Assembly: GCA_013397435.1 (NCBI GenBank)
Contig: VZRG01000527.1
Location: 62,001 to 126,000 of the forward strand
Reading direction: 5' to 3'
Origin: Erythrocercus mccallii
Taxonomy: Eukaryota > Chordata > Aves > Passeriformes > Dicruridae
DNA: 64,000 nt
Below are positions 1 through 13,604 of the stretch, piece after piece (the first letter of the stretch is position 1; the number at the start of each line of letters is the position of its first letter). The position numbers and the translations under genes are program-made. The notes under the pieces were generated by a model that was not told the DNA's origin, ran no database searches, and was given only the letters and a program-made list of their open reading frames with translations.

Positions 1-840
1 TATTTGGCCACCTAGATACAAAGAAAAAATGACACATCAGAATGATTATCTCTTAGATAGAAATAGTTTTCTTCAAGAAAATATTCTTACAAATGGGTCA
101 GTACCTAAAATAATTGTATTTATATGATAAGATCAAAGATTGAATTTTTTAGTATGTTTACAGAGCAATAATATCACAAAAATGACAGATGGATAATTTT
201 ACTTTTTGTAATTATTTTTGTCAGAGTTTTTTCCTTCCTCCAGCCACCTACACTCCCTGTTGCTATTTCTTGCCTGTGATATTTTCTTTTCATGGCTGTA
301 TGAGGAAATACTGTCAGCTATCCAGCCTAACCAAGGCCTGGTTTAGTGGCGTTTGCAGAAAAAGAGAAAACAAAAGGACAATGGTTATGATTTGAATAAA
401 TGTCTAAGAACCCAGACATTTCAAATATGTAACAAGACTATAATTTTTTGTTGGAGTCACACCCATTCAGGAGCAAAAATTAAAAGTATGGTAGAAACTC
501 AATGATGTATGGAGAAGGGGCCCTAGGAAGAAATGACAGGGGCTTTTTATGTTACAAAGACAGGTTGCAGGAGTACAGTAGTGCAGTTGGTAATACATGA
601 TTCTTTGGCAACTGATTTTCTAAGTACTTGAAAATTTATATTATAGTTTACATTATTTTCAGATCTGTAGGACTCCAAGAGGGCTAGTGGTCTAAGCTAA
701 AATGTTTTAAGTAGTTTACTTCCAAGGCAGAAAACAACAACTTTACCTATTCCCTACCTCCAAATGGTAATTTGTATCTTATAGGTTTATTGCACTGCTC
801 CTTGATCCTCCTAATTCTTCACCCATACTGGCCACAACAA
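1..840. other. Intergenic, nothing recognised
   Basis: AT-rich sequence. Short open frames lack family resemblance, splice context or biased codon use. Confidence 0.6.
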
Positions 841-980
841 GATTTGTTCTAGCTCAGTTGGTCAGAGCATGGTGCTAAGAATGCCAAGGTTGTGGGTTCA
901 TTCCCGTATGGGCCATTTGCTTAAGAGTTGGACTTGATGATACATGTGGGTCCCTTCCAGCTCAGAATATTCTGTGATGT
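841..980 (+). mobile_element. tRNA-Ile-derived SINE with CR1 tail (TguSINE1-like)
   Basis: The first 75 or so bases resemble tRNA-Ile. An A-box-like TAGCTCAGTTGG starts at 850, the anticodon-arm region reads GTGCTAAGAATGCCAAGG, the B-box-like GGTTCATTCC starts at about 895, and an acceptor-like GTATGGGCCA follows. Straight after this comes GAGTTGGACTTGATGATACA and a tail GTCCCTTCCAGCTCAGAATA-TTCTGTGATG, which is the avian CR1 3' end. This head-plus-tail layout is that of TguSINE1, a songbird SINE moved by CR1 machinery. The mismatches and a weak 5' end show that the copy is not a working tRNA gene. The exact ends are uncertain and I see no clear target-site duplication. Confidence 0.85.
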
Positions 981-3900
981 TTCTGTGCTTCTAAAGAGCC
1001 AACTGGCAAGGACATAGCCCCAGTTATTGCCCTGCAAATGCCAATATCATTTTGCTGTTGAAGATCCTTCTTGACACAGATTTTACAAGTCCTTTCTGAA
1101 ACCAGTGCTTTCCCAGACCAGAGACATTAGTAGCCCCAAACTGTTCCTAGTAAAGCACTTTGGATGAGATCCTCCTGCTTTAGGAAAAAATGACTTATCA
1201 GCATGGTATTTGTTATGTCACTTTGCCACTTGCACCCAAGGCTCAGGCGAATGTCCTGGGCCAATTTTCTCAGTCACTGTCTGAAAAGACTGAGAAAAAA
1301 CAGAGGCTGTTGACATTGAACAATGAGATAAGGGAGTCGCAAACCGCTTTCACAGGCTCTAGTCTTCCCCTCAAGACACCTTCTCTCTGATGACATTTTT
1401 GCAAAACTAAGGAATGGTGACAACATGGAAACTTCATTTCACATGTTAAAATAATCAGTGCTTTGTACTGTGTACAATGCCTATTTAAATAGTATCATTT
1501 TTTTAATATTCCAACAGCACAGCAATGCACACCTCTACTTAACAAAAATCAGAAAGAATCGAGCGATGGTGCAGCCCTATACCATAGGTGATCCCATATC
1601 CAAGATGTTAGCCTGATGTTATCCCTTTGAATAAAAATATCAAGCAGCATTTGAAGAACTGGTAGACCATGTCCTCATCAAGCAGCAAAGAGCAGTGGGT
1701 GACACCTCACTTGTATGCTACTGCTGCAGCCACTATGGCTATATGCTGTATAAACAGAAATTATCTCTCTTCTCTATGGGTTCCTTTGGAATACTTCATT
1801 CTGTAACTGCCCTGCCTTCCCCTCAGCTGTTTCTCCACAGGTGAAGTGAGCTATTTGCTCCTCTCCTTGAACACTTCAGGATGGAAACTTGTCTCTCTGT
1901 TGCTTTGTGAGCAGTGGTGAATTGTCACAAGCAATTTTGTCATCAGCTAGAGGAACAGAGAGATGTAAAAGGTATTTCCATGAATTTGCCCAGCTGTATG
2001 TGTTGGTACTCAGAGACTTACTCTAGGTCTCTGAAGTCCTGAAATAGCCTTCCAAGCTCTGAGCTATGTACCTTCTCCTCAACCTTACCTCTGATTCAAC
2101 ACAACTACAGAGCAATGAACTTACCAACCATTTGGGGATATGGGAGTGACAGTCTGGAGCAGTGAGCACCCCTTGCCAAGCAGTCAGTGGCAAGGAAATT
2201 CAGGTCTCAGCTTTGTCAGGAATCTCAGCTATTGAGACAAGGAGGACTGGTGGTGAAATGAAAGACATTGAGTCAATGAAGACAAAAAAAGTCATGCCAG
2301 GTCAGTCACAGCCTCAGCCCCCTCCTTCCTCACAAACACACAAGGTTTGGACATCTATATAGCTCTCTAGTTAAAATAAAAGTGGTTTATTGAGATAGAG
2401 TTGACAGGAAACTGAAATGTGCCTTAATAGGCTGGTTATATGTGCTCTACAGACCTTGGATAATTAGGATTTCCTAAGAAAGCAAGGCAGAGGATAATTG
2501 CATGACTTTTAAAGATACATTTGCCAAGAAGAATTGACCTCAACTATTTTCTGGAAATGAATTTTCAGTACAGTTTCAAAGTGAAACAAAGTCTATTTGT
2601 GTTAACTATGAATATTAGTCAATACTGATTTTAAAATGGGTAAAAAGCTGTATTTCTTCTCCTGCAAATCTCAAACACAGAAGATGAAAAGTTAAAATCT
2701 GAAACAAGAAACAGTCTGAACAAAGAAATAGGTTTCATTTTTAGTAAATAAGATAGTTTATGGATTTATACTCTTAACTTTTTATTATTGGAACCCGCTA
2801 GTAGTGAGAATACAGTAATTTAATGTTGTTGTTTTAATAACATTAATAACTGTTCTTCAAAAAAACCCTTTTTTTCTGTTGTACCACTGCCTACAACTGC
2901 AGTTATAGTCATGGCACATAATTAATATTGACCAGTTAAGCAAAAGATTTATAGCATGATAAATTAACATACTTACCACTGTAAGAGTATCTTGCCTATG
3001 TCCAAGATACCTGAATTAATTCCTGTCCTTTGAGAAACAACATTTTTTAAATTTATTGAACCTGTTGCTTACAGATCAATAAACATTTCAGGAATTTATA
3101 TGATTGCTGATTGTGACAGATACAATTTTAACCACTGTGATAAATATGAAAAATAGTCACCATAAGAAAAATGAAAATGTAATGAAAGGCAGACAGACTT
3201 GTAATAAAGGAAGGATAGTAAATGCCAGAAGCATATTCCCATTAGATGCAAAAATAGTGTCATATAAAAGAGACAAAGTTAAATGCTTTGCCATTACTGT
3301 AATTTCAATTCAGAAAATGAAATGAAATTACTAACAGCAGCTGCTGCTGGAAGGTAGAAGATAGTTAATTAATTTAAGCTAGGTAACAGTAATCTTAGAA
3401 GTTTACCTGGGGTCCAGTCTTGCTCTCACTGAAGTGACAGCAAGATCAAGCTTTAATGAGGTTCCTGATATCAGTATCCTGATATGTTTGCTCAGTTCTA
3501 AGAAAGCAAATTATGAAAGTCATTGGAAATTTTAATCTTCTCCAAAGTCTGTGTTCATATCTAAACTGAACATGTAGGTACTACCAGCATTACTGCATTG
3601 TAAATTACAATGATATAAAAAACATTTCCATCAAAACTATATTTATTATAAACAGTATTTTTTGACTAATTTAATTTCATCAAATGGCTTTATTTCTATG
3701 GAAGTGCATTACTTTTAACAAAATTAAAAGTTCTAAAAGCAGAAAAGCTCTCTCAGACATTCCTGCATTTCCCATTTCTCCACATGCCACACAATTCTCA
3801 TCAGACTGAAGGCAGCTCACCAGCAAAAGACTGTGATGCTCATGGGGAAGAGAGCCCAGAGCCCAGGCTGAGGGGGTCATGGGCTGAGCCACTGCACCAG

Positions 3901-6900
3901 TATTTCCCAGGAGACAGTGTGGTTTAGTTTCACAGACAATTTTCCAGATCTTAGGTGTTGCTGGTTTTGCCATGAAATATATTTAAAGATGAGATCTAAA
4001 AAAGGGATAGTCCTAGTAACAGGCTTATTGTTCAAGGGCCATACATCCAGCAGATGTGAGCCAGACCACATCCTTTTTTATCTCTGCAGCAGCTGCCTCA
4101 CACTCACAGAAAAGTGATACATTTCCAACCCAGTAGAAATGTGATGTCCATATTCATAGCAGAAAGGCATTCATTTCACTGAAGGTAGTTCCAGAGAAAT
4201 GCATTAATTAGCATTCCAACAATGTCCCATCACCAAAACCAAGCAATGATATGTATACAAATCAGGAAAAGATTTAGCAATACTTTATTCCTCTTTGCAG
4301 AAATGTTTCCTGTGTCAAAAAATGGTTGTAGTACTGAACATTAATACTGCAGTAGATCACTGGGGATATGAAATATCTTAGGCTGGTAGTTTTTTGTGGG
4401 TTTTGGGCAAAGTATTTTGCATTTCTAAAAGTTAATCAATTCATTACAAAGAGGAAGTTTGGAACCAAAGTTTGAGTCTATAGCTAGTCACAAAAAAATT
4501 CATAAAGGTGGAAGGAAGCTTCTTTTGAAATTCCTTCCAAAAAAATAGGTCAGTATTATTTCAAAAACCTTGAGGTCCCATTGATTTGTTATAACTCCAC
4601 TTTGTCATACTTTAAAATAGGAGATATATATTTAAGAAAAAATGCTTCTGATGCATTTTACAGAGTGCTACTACTTGACCCACATTAAAAAAAATTAAGA
4701 TTATTTTTAAAAATATATCACACCAACCAAAAATCAAGGAGTCCACCACCCTCCTTGGCATGTTTAGAGAGACAGAACAATCACAATGAATGCTGCAAAG
4801 ACTTTTAGCTGTGCCAGAATGAAGTACAGGAATACACTTTGGGTACCTGAGTTTCCATCCTTTCCCTTTTGAGATCACAAACTGTTAGTCTGAATGCTTT
4901 TATTGCTCACGCTATCAAATCAGAGGTCAAGCCCTTGGCCATTTAGTACTTCACCAGTCAAAAACACTGTGATCAAGAGAATGTCCCATTTTAAATACTG
5001 AGATTATCACAAAACAGGCTAGGGTCAAGGATGCTGTACTTTCAGTGTTACTGAAAAATTGCTAAGGTATATAAACCAAAAGGAAATGGAAAGTTTTATG
5101 TATGTACAAATACAGTCCAATAAGCCAGTGATGACACTGATTTCACAATTTTCACATTATATTCTTCACAAATTTCTATTAATTTTCTTCAAATATTGCC
5201 ATATCTTAACATGTTACAGTATTTAAAATAACTATCAGAAGATTTTGTATTAAATCTTAAATTATGATAAAAACAATGCACTTGCTAACCAGGAAATAAG
5301 TGTGTCACCATGGTAGATATTATCAACTTTCCACAAGCTGCAGAAGATTTGTTAGAGTATTTTACTGAAGAATATCTCAATTAGGAGACATACTTACAAT
5401 AGAGGTTCTAATCAAGAGTGCCCATTCAACAGAATTGAGCATATCTGAAACACTGAGCACCAAAAATAGTGTCTGATTTTATAAATTCACTTATCACCAA
5501 TTCTGATCAAGCATCTCCCAGGGAAGTAGCCAGTCATTCCAAAAGCTGTATAAAACAGCAGTAGTTAGAGAGAAGAAAGAAATTAACAAGCTTATGAAAT
5601 GACAAGCAGTGTATCACTTGCCAGCATTTGCTAGTTTACAGCATGTACATCACAAGAGTACAGCACTTGTGTAAAAGCACAATAGGAACTATATTACAAA
5701 TATTACCAAACCCAAAAATGTGGTCTACACATATTTTGTTTGCAAAGCATTGATACCTGCATGTTTTGACAATGTTTCCATCTTCATCAAGATTTGAAAG
5801 TGGTTAACTTCCCTTTAAACGGTGGAAGTTGTTCTCACCTTCCACCAGGAAGTAAATTAGACTGATTTTTCAAACCAGGACAGAAATACTTCATAAAATT
5901 GTCCGTCTCAGAGTCTTGGCAGTGGAAACTATGGCACTGAGTGTAGAGAGCTAATAACGGTGTTCCCACCAGAAGTCCTTTATTTATTTTTTGAAACTCT
6001 CACAAATTATTGTGCTAATCCTGTGACTGGAACTTGCACTCCCTGAATCAGATTTAAAACTTTCTACTGGGCTTTTCAAAAGCAAAATGACTGTGGATAA
6101 ATATAACTAAGAGTCATGTTACCCACTGCAGAAAAACCTGGTAACATGGGAAATAATTTTTGTGTACACATTGAGATTGTGCATCGATGCATTTTACTTC
6201 TTGATAAAATATCAAAAACAATATGCAGGTGAAAAAGCTATGTTGTAACTCATATGACATCTATATATTTGGGCAAGACTCTCATGTCATCTGAGCATCA
6301 ACTTCTCAAATATATCATTTCCTTCCTTCTCCATATAGAAGAGAGATGCATGAAATGAGGCTCTGACTTAGATATATTTTGTTTGTCTCCTTGTTTATTA
6401 CGGCCAGACAGAAGTATCTCATTGGGTCACATGACTTCCACAAACTATTCTGCAGTTTGTTTGCGGGTTTTTGGCAGCAGAAATGCAGGAAGCGGTTCCA
6501 AAAATCACGTACAGAAAAGACTAGATAAAGCAATGATTTCTTCTTTTGCTGTTGATGGCCAATAGACTATTTCAAATATGAAAGAAACTATTATACAAAA
6601 ATCAAATGAAAAGGAAATGAGAAAAGATAAAGAGCGAAGTTTGATAAAAATACAGATACTGTAGCAAAAGGGTTGAAAGAAAGTATGATTTTGCAATTAC
6701 ATGCAATTACCTGTGCCTATAGACATTAAATTACAAAGTTGCTATTTTCTTACTGTTATAAATCAGGCAGGATTTATTTATTAGGAATTTCAATTATGCC
6801 TTTACACACCTTTAGTCACACATAGATTGTATATTTCTGCTGTATGGCTTTTTGTGATAAATTTTTTCATATGAAATAGTCTATTGGTCATGAACTTAAT

Positions 6901-8404
6901 GGAAAATAAAATATCAATGCCTTGTGAATGTATTCATTCTGCCTTGTAATTGGTATTTACAAGCTAGTGATCATTCTCTTACAGACAAAAAAAAAATAAT
7001 GGCAAACATTAGATGTGTCATAGTTTCTATGCACCTCTCTTTACCACTGTATTATTCTCTAGTTCAGAATTTAGCAGCCTGAGTAGGGTAGTAGATGTTT
7101 CAAATTGTTTTGCCTTACATTTTTTTCATGGCCTTTTATTCTTCAGTCTCAAACAACTTTTTAAACTTTTTTTCCCATGCTTAAGCAAACATTAACTTGT
7201 CTGATTGTACCTAAATTTCACCAAGCTTTTGCTACTGTGCTTGATTTTAAATCACTTTGATGATTAAAATGTGTGTCTCCTGGAAAATTAATTATTACAA
7301 ATACAGAGTAATGTGTTCCAACAGTGAATAATGAATACTAATAAATGTTATTAAACCAGAAGGATGTCAAAAAGACAGTTCAGCTGTCATTAAAAGACTA
7401 CACTTTCTTTCTTTCCTCTTTACATACAGCATCCTATAGCCAATAGCACAATTTGGTAACATCATCTTTAGATGTAAAGAGAGGGTACTATTAGATTCAT
7501 CTCTTTGAGAAAATATTGAAATCCTAATGAATGCTAAAGGTTTCTTTGAGTGGTACAGTAATAATCAAGTGTATTTGTGACTGAAAATTAAGTATTCTTT
7601 GTTTGCACAGAGAAAGTACATTACTCTGATTCTTAAATGACCATTTACTTTATATCCACATATTTCTATATTGCAGGTACCTAAAAACGTTTAAGACTGT
7701 GAAATTAAGAAATGGTCCCTAGAACCTCAAGCCTGAGAGGCTGTAACTATACAGCCTTCCCCTGTCTGGGAAGAACAGCACTTGTGAAAAAAAAAAAATG
7801 TCACAGTGGAACATTTGAATCCCTTCTACTGGGGTGCTGCTGCCCACTTACCTTTGCCCACATAACTGCAACATTTGGCACAATAAAAAAATTCTGATTC
7901 CTGTGCTTAACAGAGAACTTCAAGACCACCTTTTGTAACACAGGGAAGAACACAATTCAAAAAGTAGTTGTATTCTACACAAAGGTATTTTCACCTTCTT
8001 AGAAATTGCATTCTATTCACCTCATGGTTCTACCACTAAGTATTCATCTTTACCAATACTTCTTAAAAGGTGTCTTTCAAGCTACAAATAATCAAAATAA
8101 TTTTTATAAAGAAAACAGGAATTAGCAGATGACATATTGATGTATACTGCCACCATGAAGCAGTATGTAGATCACCTACTGCAATACAGGGGAATCTGGG
8201 CTGAGGTCCCTTCATAGCTTGATGAGAGATAAATCTATACCCTCAAAAGATTTCATAGTTGATGGAATATCATTTATTCTGGGTGAGGTACCAGCAGAGC
8301 TGATCTTTTTGGTACAGTGAACAAAAAGATTTATTCAGTCAGAGACACACAGGAAGAGAATTTTAGAGATGTCCCAAAACTTCATCCATTTTAAGCACTG
8401 GTCC
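981..8404. other. Intergenic, nothing recognised
   Basis: I read both strands and found no exon, RNA gene or clear repeat copy. Open frames are all under about 100 codons and look random. Confidence 0.55.
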
Positions 8405-8785
8405 AGATCAGCCTTGAGAAGAGATGGCTTCTCAAGAGAGGGAATCTCATCAATGTCTATCAGTATCTGAAGGCAGGGTGTCAAGAGGATGGAGCCAGGC
8501 TGTTCTCTGTGGTGCCCAGTAATAGGACAAGAGGCAAGGGGCAGAAACCGATCAAAGTTCCACCTGAATATGAGGAAGAACTTTACGAGTGACTGAGCAC
8601 AGGAACAGATTGCCCAGACAGGCTGTGGAATCTCCCTCACTGGAGATGCTTAAGAACAGTCTGGACTCATTCTTGTCTAGAATCATCCTTACTTAAGCAG
8701 TTGACCCTGCTTAAGTAGGAAGGTTGGACCAGATGTCCCATTGTGATCCCTTTGAACCTCATCCATTCTCCAATTCTGTGATTCC
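8405..8785 (+). mobile_element. CR1 LINE fragment, 3' end
   Basis: The sequence follows the CR1 3' coding end and UTR: GCCTTGAGAAGAGATGGCTT, then GTGTCAAGAGGATGGAGCCA, GTGGTGCCCAGTAATAGGAC, AAGTTCCACCTGAATATGAG, and a closing CAATTCTGTGATTC. It is 5' truncated, as most avian CR1 copies are. It has many substitutions and stops, so it is an old copy. Flanking bases up to about 8340 may also belong to it. Confidence 0.85.
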
Positions 8786-11700
8786 TGTGGGTTGTTTTTA
8801 GACCTCTTTCCCTGCCCTTTTCTAGGCATTGTCCTAGAAACAGCTTGGAAAACTGTTTTGAAACACTCAGCAGCACCTGCTGCTCTCCCCTGCTCTGACT
8901 CTCCCTCTCTGGGGAAAGGATGTCTCAAGGACCTTGTCTGTGCATCTTTTCACAGGTACATCCCTCTCATCCCCTGGACTAAACTGCCCCAAATCTGTTC
9001 TGGGTGGAACTGCCCTATCCTGGGATAAGCTCTGTCTGGAAAGGTTCCACTCATCCTGGTACAATGCCATAGCTCAGGACTTCTTTGTCACTTGATATTT
9101 TAAATCAAACATATCACCAGAAATATTACTAAAACTAACAATTACCTCTATCAACTAATTTTGTATTTTCAGCTATGATCTTTAAAAAAATCTTAATTAA
9201 TACCACCAACAAAATGACAGAAATAATATTTTATACATATTTATACTTAATAGCATTGAATCATTTCAGATACACATATTATCATAGCAAAATTGTGGAA
9301 TTCTATAAAAATCTAGTTGAATGGTAGGAAAAGAGTACTGTATAAGAAGTTCAGATTGAGGTTATATTTTTCATCTCATCACTTCACAGGTGTCACCAGT
9401 AACCAGAATGCATTTCAGTAGGTATACCAAAATTAACTGTTTTGTTTGGACAAGGCATCTGTTGGTGAAGCCCTGCAATTTAGCAATGCTGCTCAAAATA
9501 AGCATCTGAAAGATTATCTCCACATCCAGCAGCAGGGCAAAAGATCGATACAACACAGTTTGCAAATTAAAGATCACTAAATAACTGCTACACTGCACTC
9601 TCTGGACAGCAGCAAAGGTCCACTTGAACAAGATTAGGACTAGGATCAAATTCTAGTAGAAATTTAGAGGCAATAGTTTGGTAGGTGAATAAATCTAAAA
9701 CCTGTGAAACGCACACTGAAAGTACAGAGGCAATGGTCCCATTCCCATGGCATTCCATGATGATCTCCATGCATGCAGGGATAGACAGGACAAGTATTGG
9801 TCTGTTTAATCTAACAACAGTGTCTCTAGGGTAGAGGACCTTTAAATAGTGGTCTGAGCCTAAGTCTATGTGAGAAGCTGAATTGCATCTCTACCCCAAG
9901 GACGACATTATGCACATCTCCCTTTATATTTGCCAAAATCATTGACTTAAACTGGGCCACATGAAGAAGAGGAAAAACCTGGGAAACTTCTCTCTATGAA
10001 GCTTATACATTTAAAAAATCATTTAGGAATTCTACTTTTGCATGAGACTATCTCAGAAACAAAGACCACCGCAGCCTCTTGCGTCTCATGTAGTCTCAAA
10101 CACCAGAAAAATCCCACCATTGCTAAGTCTCCTGAAGTCTGACAGCCTGTCCATTTAGCTTGAGACAGCTTTTCTGTGGTTTTTACACTCAATTCTGACC
10201 CATCTGGACTTCTGAAGGATCAAGTAAAAATCAAGTAAAAACTCCTGACCAATTCTGACACAGCTTTCAAACCTCAAGGAAGCATTTCTCTGAAGTCTCC
10301 ATCAAGTCTGCTGTGGAACTTGCTCAGGAGCTTCCTCAGGATTCTTTCTCACTTGCCAATTCTGAAAAGACCATAACCCAAGGAAGAAAATAGGAAACTC
10401 TGCTAAAGTTCATCAGCAATTATCATACAAAAATAGAAATTATCCAGAACAATAAGTTCTAACAATTGTTCATTGGTCTGGCAAGGTTTGAGTGTGCATG
10501 AAAACTTTGGTGTTTGCAACTTGAAAGTATTCAGAGTGATATATCTCAAGAAATATTAGTTGGGTATATGAATAATTTAAGTCAGAACTTCAAAGCTTCT
10601 GTATCTGCAGAAATTACTTCATGAGAGAAGTACTTATGAGACATTTAAATTATTCCTACAGTAAAAACGGACAAAATGAAAACAAGAGCAAAAGGTAAAG
10701 TAGAGGAAAAAGGGAACAGGGATGGAAAAAGGGAAAGGATGGATAATAGAAGAGATTAATTATAATATGATTATAAAAGGGACATTGTTATTTCTGATTA
10801 TTGTATAGCATGTTATAGATAAATAGTGCATTGCATAAATATCTGAATTGATACATTAATATGCCACTGTGGTAACTTTCCTTCCTGAATATACTTATAC
10901 ATCCTGAATGTTGTACTCTGACCTTGTTGCCATTACCTAATTCCCCAAAACACCACTCTAGATGCCTGTGGTACCTTGACATGATTCTGGTCTTCACCAT
11001 GTCTGAAGAAAGGATTGCACTCATTCTCTTAATGTGTTAGACCTATAAGGAGCATCACCAGTACGAAGTAAAACAAAACAAGCACAGGCAACTTCTGTTT
11101 GATTAATTAGAGTACAGATGTGCTTAATATGCAATATGTGCAATACGGAGTTGTAAATATTCTCCGCCTTCACATAGAATCTGATCTGTTGTTCAAACGT
11201 GGCTGACAAAGTAAAAAGAAGAATTGCAGGTTAACAGCATTCAAAATAAAGGTTAATATAGTGGGATTTTCTGCTCTCTAACTAGAATTGTAGCAGGGAG
11301 CAGAAACCAAGAGTTGAGAAAACAGTGTAGAAAATAAAACAGTTTTTTTCAATTTAGTTCAAGCTAGCTTACACTAAACATTTTGCATGAGACAAAAATC
11401 TCTTCTGTCAAAAAAATCATAAAAAGAACAAAAAAATAGAGTGGTATGAAAGTCACATAACGGAGGGAAATGGTGTAAAGGGAAACTCATTTTCTCTCCT
11501 GTGACCACTGTAACGTAGACATCTGGTAACCAATAATTACCTGGAAAGAACTGATGGGCTCAGTATGTGTCCTGAATATGCAACACAGTGAATCAGTCAG
11601 ACAAAGAATACTATTTTTTTTTTCCAAAGATGATATAGGTGTTCATACCAGTGAATAAAACTATATTTTCTTTATGTTTCACTTACAAAAATTTCTTCAG

Positions 11701-11825
11701 GGAAACGTATGAGATTTAATATTGTTGCAACCATTGTCGCAACAGCTTGCAAAATAGCAATAATATTTTTTGCACAGAATCATTGCTTCCTTTTTCTTTT
11801 CTAGATTTCATTGCATGACAATATT
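8786..11825. other. Intergenic, nothing firmly recognised
   Basis: Bases 8790-9070 are richer in G and C than the rest and yield four overlapping short frames on both strands, which is a composition effect. A purine-rich run lies at about 10675-10760. Confidence 0.5.
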
Positions 11826-12330
11826 TCACAGAATCACAGAATAAGCTGAGTTGGAAGGGATCCACAAGAATCACCAAGTCCAACTCCTGGCCCTGCACAG
11901 GACCATCCCCAACAGTCACACCATGTGCCCAAGAGCATTGTCCAAACACTTCCTCAGGCAGGCTTGGTGCTCTGACCACTTCCCTGGGAAGTGCGTTCCA
12001 CTGCTCAAACACCTTATGGGTGAAGAACCTTTCCCTAATATCCAACCTAAACCTTCCCTGACACTACTTCAGGCCATTTCCTCGGGTCCTGTCACTGGTT
12101 ACCACAGAGAAGAAATCAGTGCTTACCTCTCTTTTTCCTCTTACAAGGAAGCTGTACCTGCAATGAGGTCCCCCCTCAATCTCCTCCAGACTGAACAGAC
12201 CAAGTGACCTCAGCCTCTCCTCACAGGGCTTCCCCTGAAGACCCTTCACCACCTTTGCTGCCCTCCTTTGGATGCTCTCTAATAGCTTGTCTTTCTTATA
12301 TTGCAGTGACCAGAACTGCATACAACCAAT
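11826..12330 (-). mobile_element. CR1 LINE fragment, C-terminus of reverse-transcriptase ORF plus 3' UTR
   Basis: Read on the minus strand, this shows the end of the CR1 polyprotein (KLLESIQRRAAKVVKGLQG, later RERFFTHKVFEQWNALPREV) broken by stops and frameshifts, then the tail GAGTTGGA-type motif and TTATTCTGTGATTCTGTG. On the plus strand the 3' end reads CACAGAATCACAGAATAAGC. It shares its tail wording with the CR1 at 56531-56891, so both probably belong to one subfamily. It is 5' truncated near 12330. Confidence 0.9.
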
Positions 12331-12824
12331 TCCTTTAGTCCAAAGATAAAAGATTTCAAGAACCTTTCTTCATCTTCTACTGCACCATGGGATATAAGCA
12401 CTCTCAAACTCAGCTCTGCAGGAGTTGCATGACCATGAGAGATAAAAGGAGATCTCTACCTCACAGCTTTAAGAGATAGGCTATTGGAGATAGTGAAATG
12501 CTCCTCTGTTCCTTTTCACACCATTTATATAGAGAGAAATAATAGGGAAGAAATATTAGCAATCAGTAGGGTTGATTTGAAAGTGTACTTTCGCAGAGCA
12601 GAGATTTTTTTATTAATTCTGTAGGTTTCGGCTTTACATCACAATTCACATGGCCATTGCCAGAAAACAATGAGATCTATGAACCTCAGAACAACTGAAA
12701 CATCAATTTATGAAACCTCAGCACATTCATTTAGGTTGGAAAAAGTCCAAGCTGAGATACTGGAATAGGAATATAAGTCCTGCTTTCATGCATCACAGTT
12801 GAAGATGTTGCCATTAGCCCATGC

Positions 12825-12848
12825 AAAAAAAAAAAAAAAGGGGGGGGG
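12825..12848. repeat. Homopolymer pair A15-G9
   Basis: Fifteen A are followed directly by nine G. This could be a slippage site or a sequencing artefact. Confidence 0.9.
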
Positions 12849-13554
12849 ATTGCTTAGGATGAAAGTCTCAGCCACAGAAAAGAATTTATTTTTTTTTAAC
12901 TAAAGTGTCAGTCCATGCTTCTGGGAGCTTAGGTTTCCATGGGCACTGTATTTGATCCTCAGTCAGCTCTAGTACACCTATAATCATTCTGTGCTGGTAC
13001 AATAACTTGCAGAGGATTATTAAGGCACTGAGCCAGTGCTTTATACATTTGTGTTTGAAAGCAAAAAAAAAAGTTATTGCCAGTATAGTTTATTTTATCG
13101 GGAAAAACTATATAAATTACAGCATAACACCTCCCTTTCCTGGCACAGCCTGTCTACACGGAAAAAGCATTTGCTGGTAGAACTGCATCAGCTTAGCTAC
13201 ATCAACAAATCTGTTGCAATATATAAACTGCCCGAGACAGACATAATCACTCTGAAAGCCATTTCTGGTGCAAAGATGGCCTTCATGTCCTCAACCTCAA
13301 ATACATTCCTAACTTAATTGCAATTCAGTAGCTATAAAGTAATATATGGCACCATCACAATAGGCAAAATATGTTAAAAAAAAGCAGTAACCAAAAAACC
13401 CTAACATAGGTCTAGTCAAGAACAGGCAAATAATGTGAACAGTCAAGGAGAAATGCATAATTTTTGTTAAAGTTACTGTCTATATCTGCTATTGCATTGC
13501 TGGCCTTTGCACATGATATGGCTTTTGGAGTCTTTCAGTAAGAAAGCAGGTAGA

Positions 13555-13604
13555 AATAAAAAGGAAAAAAAGGAAAAAGGAAAAAAAACCTAGAAAAAGT
13601 AACT
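13555..13604. repeat. A-rich (GGAAAAA)n-like low-complexity tract
   Basis: Irregular GGAAAAA units form a polypurine stretch. Confidence 0.8.

Noticed and set aside
841..915. A functional tRNA-Ile gene
   Set aside because: The 5' acceptor strand and the anticodon loop do not match, and the sequence continues into a CR1 tail with no Pol III terminator just after the head. A SINE explains it better.
11851..12207. A 118-codon plus-strand frame as a gene
   Set aside because: It is antisense to the CR1 fragment at 11826-12330. The equivalent antisense frame also appears over the CR1 at 56531.
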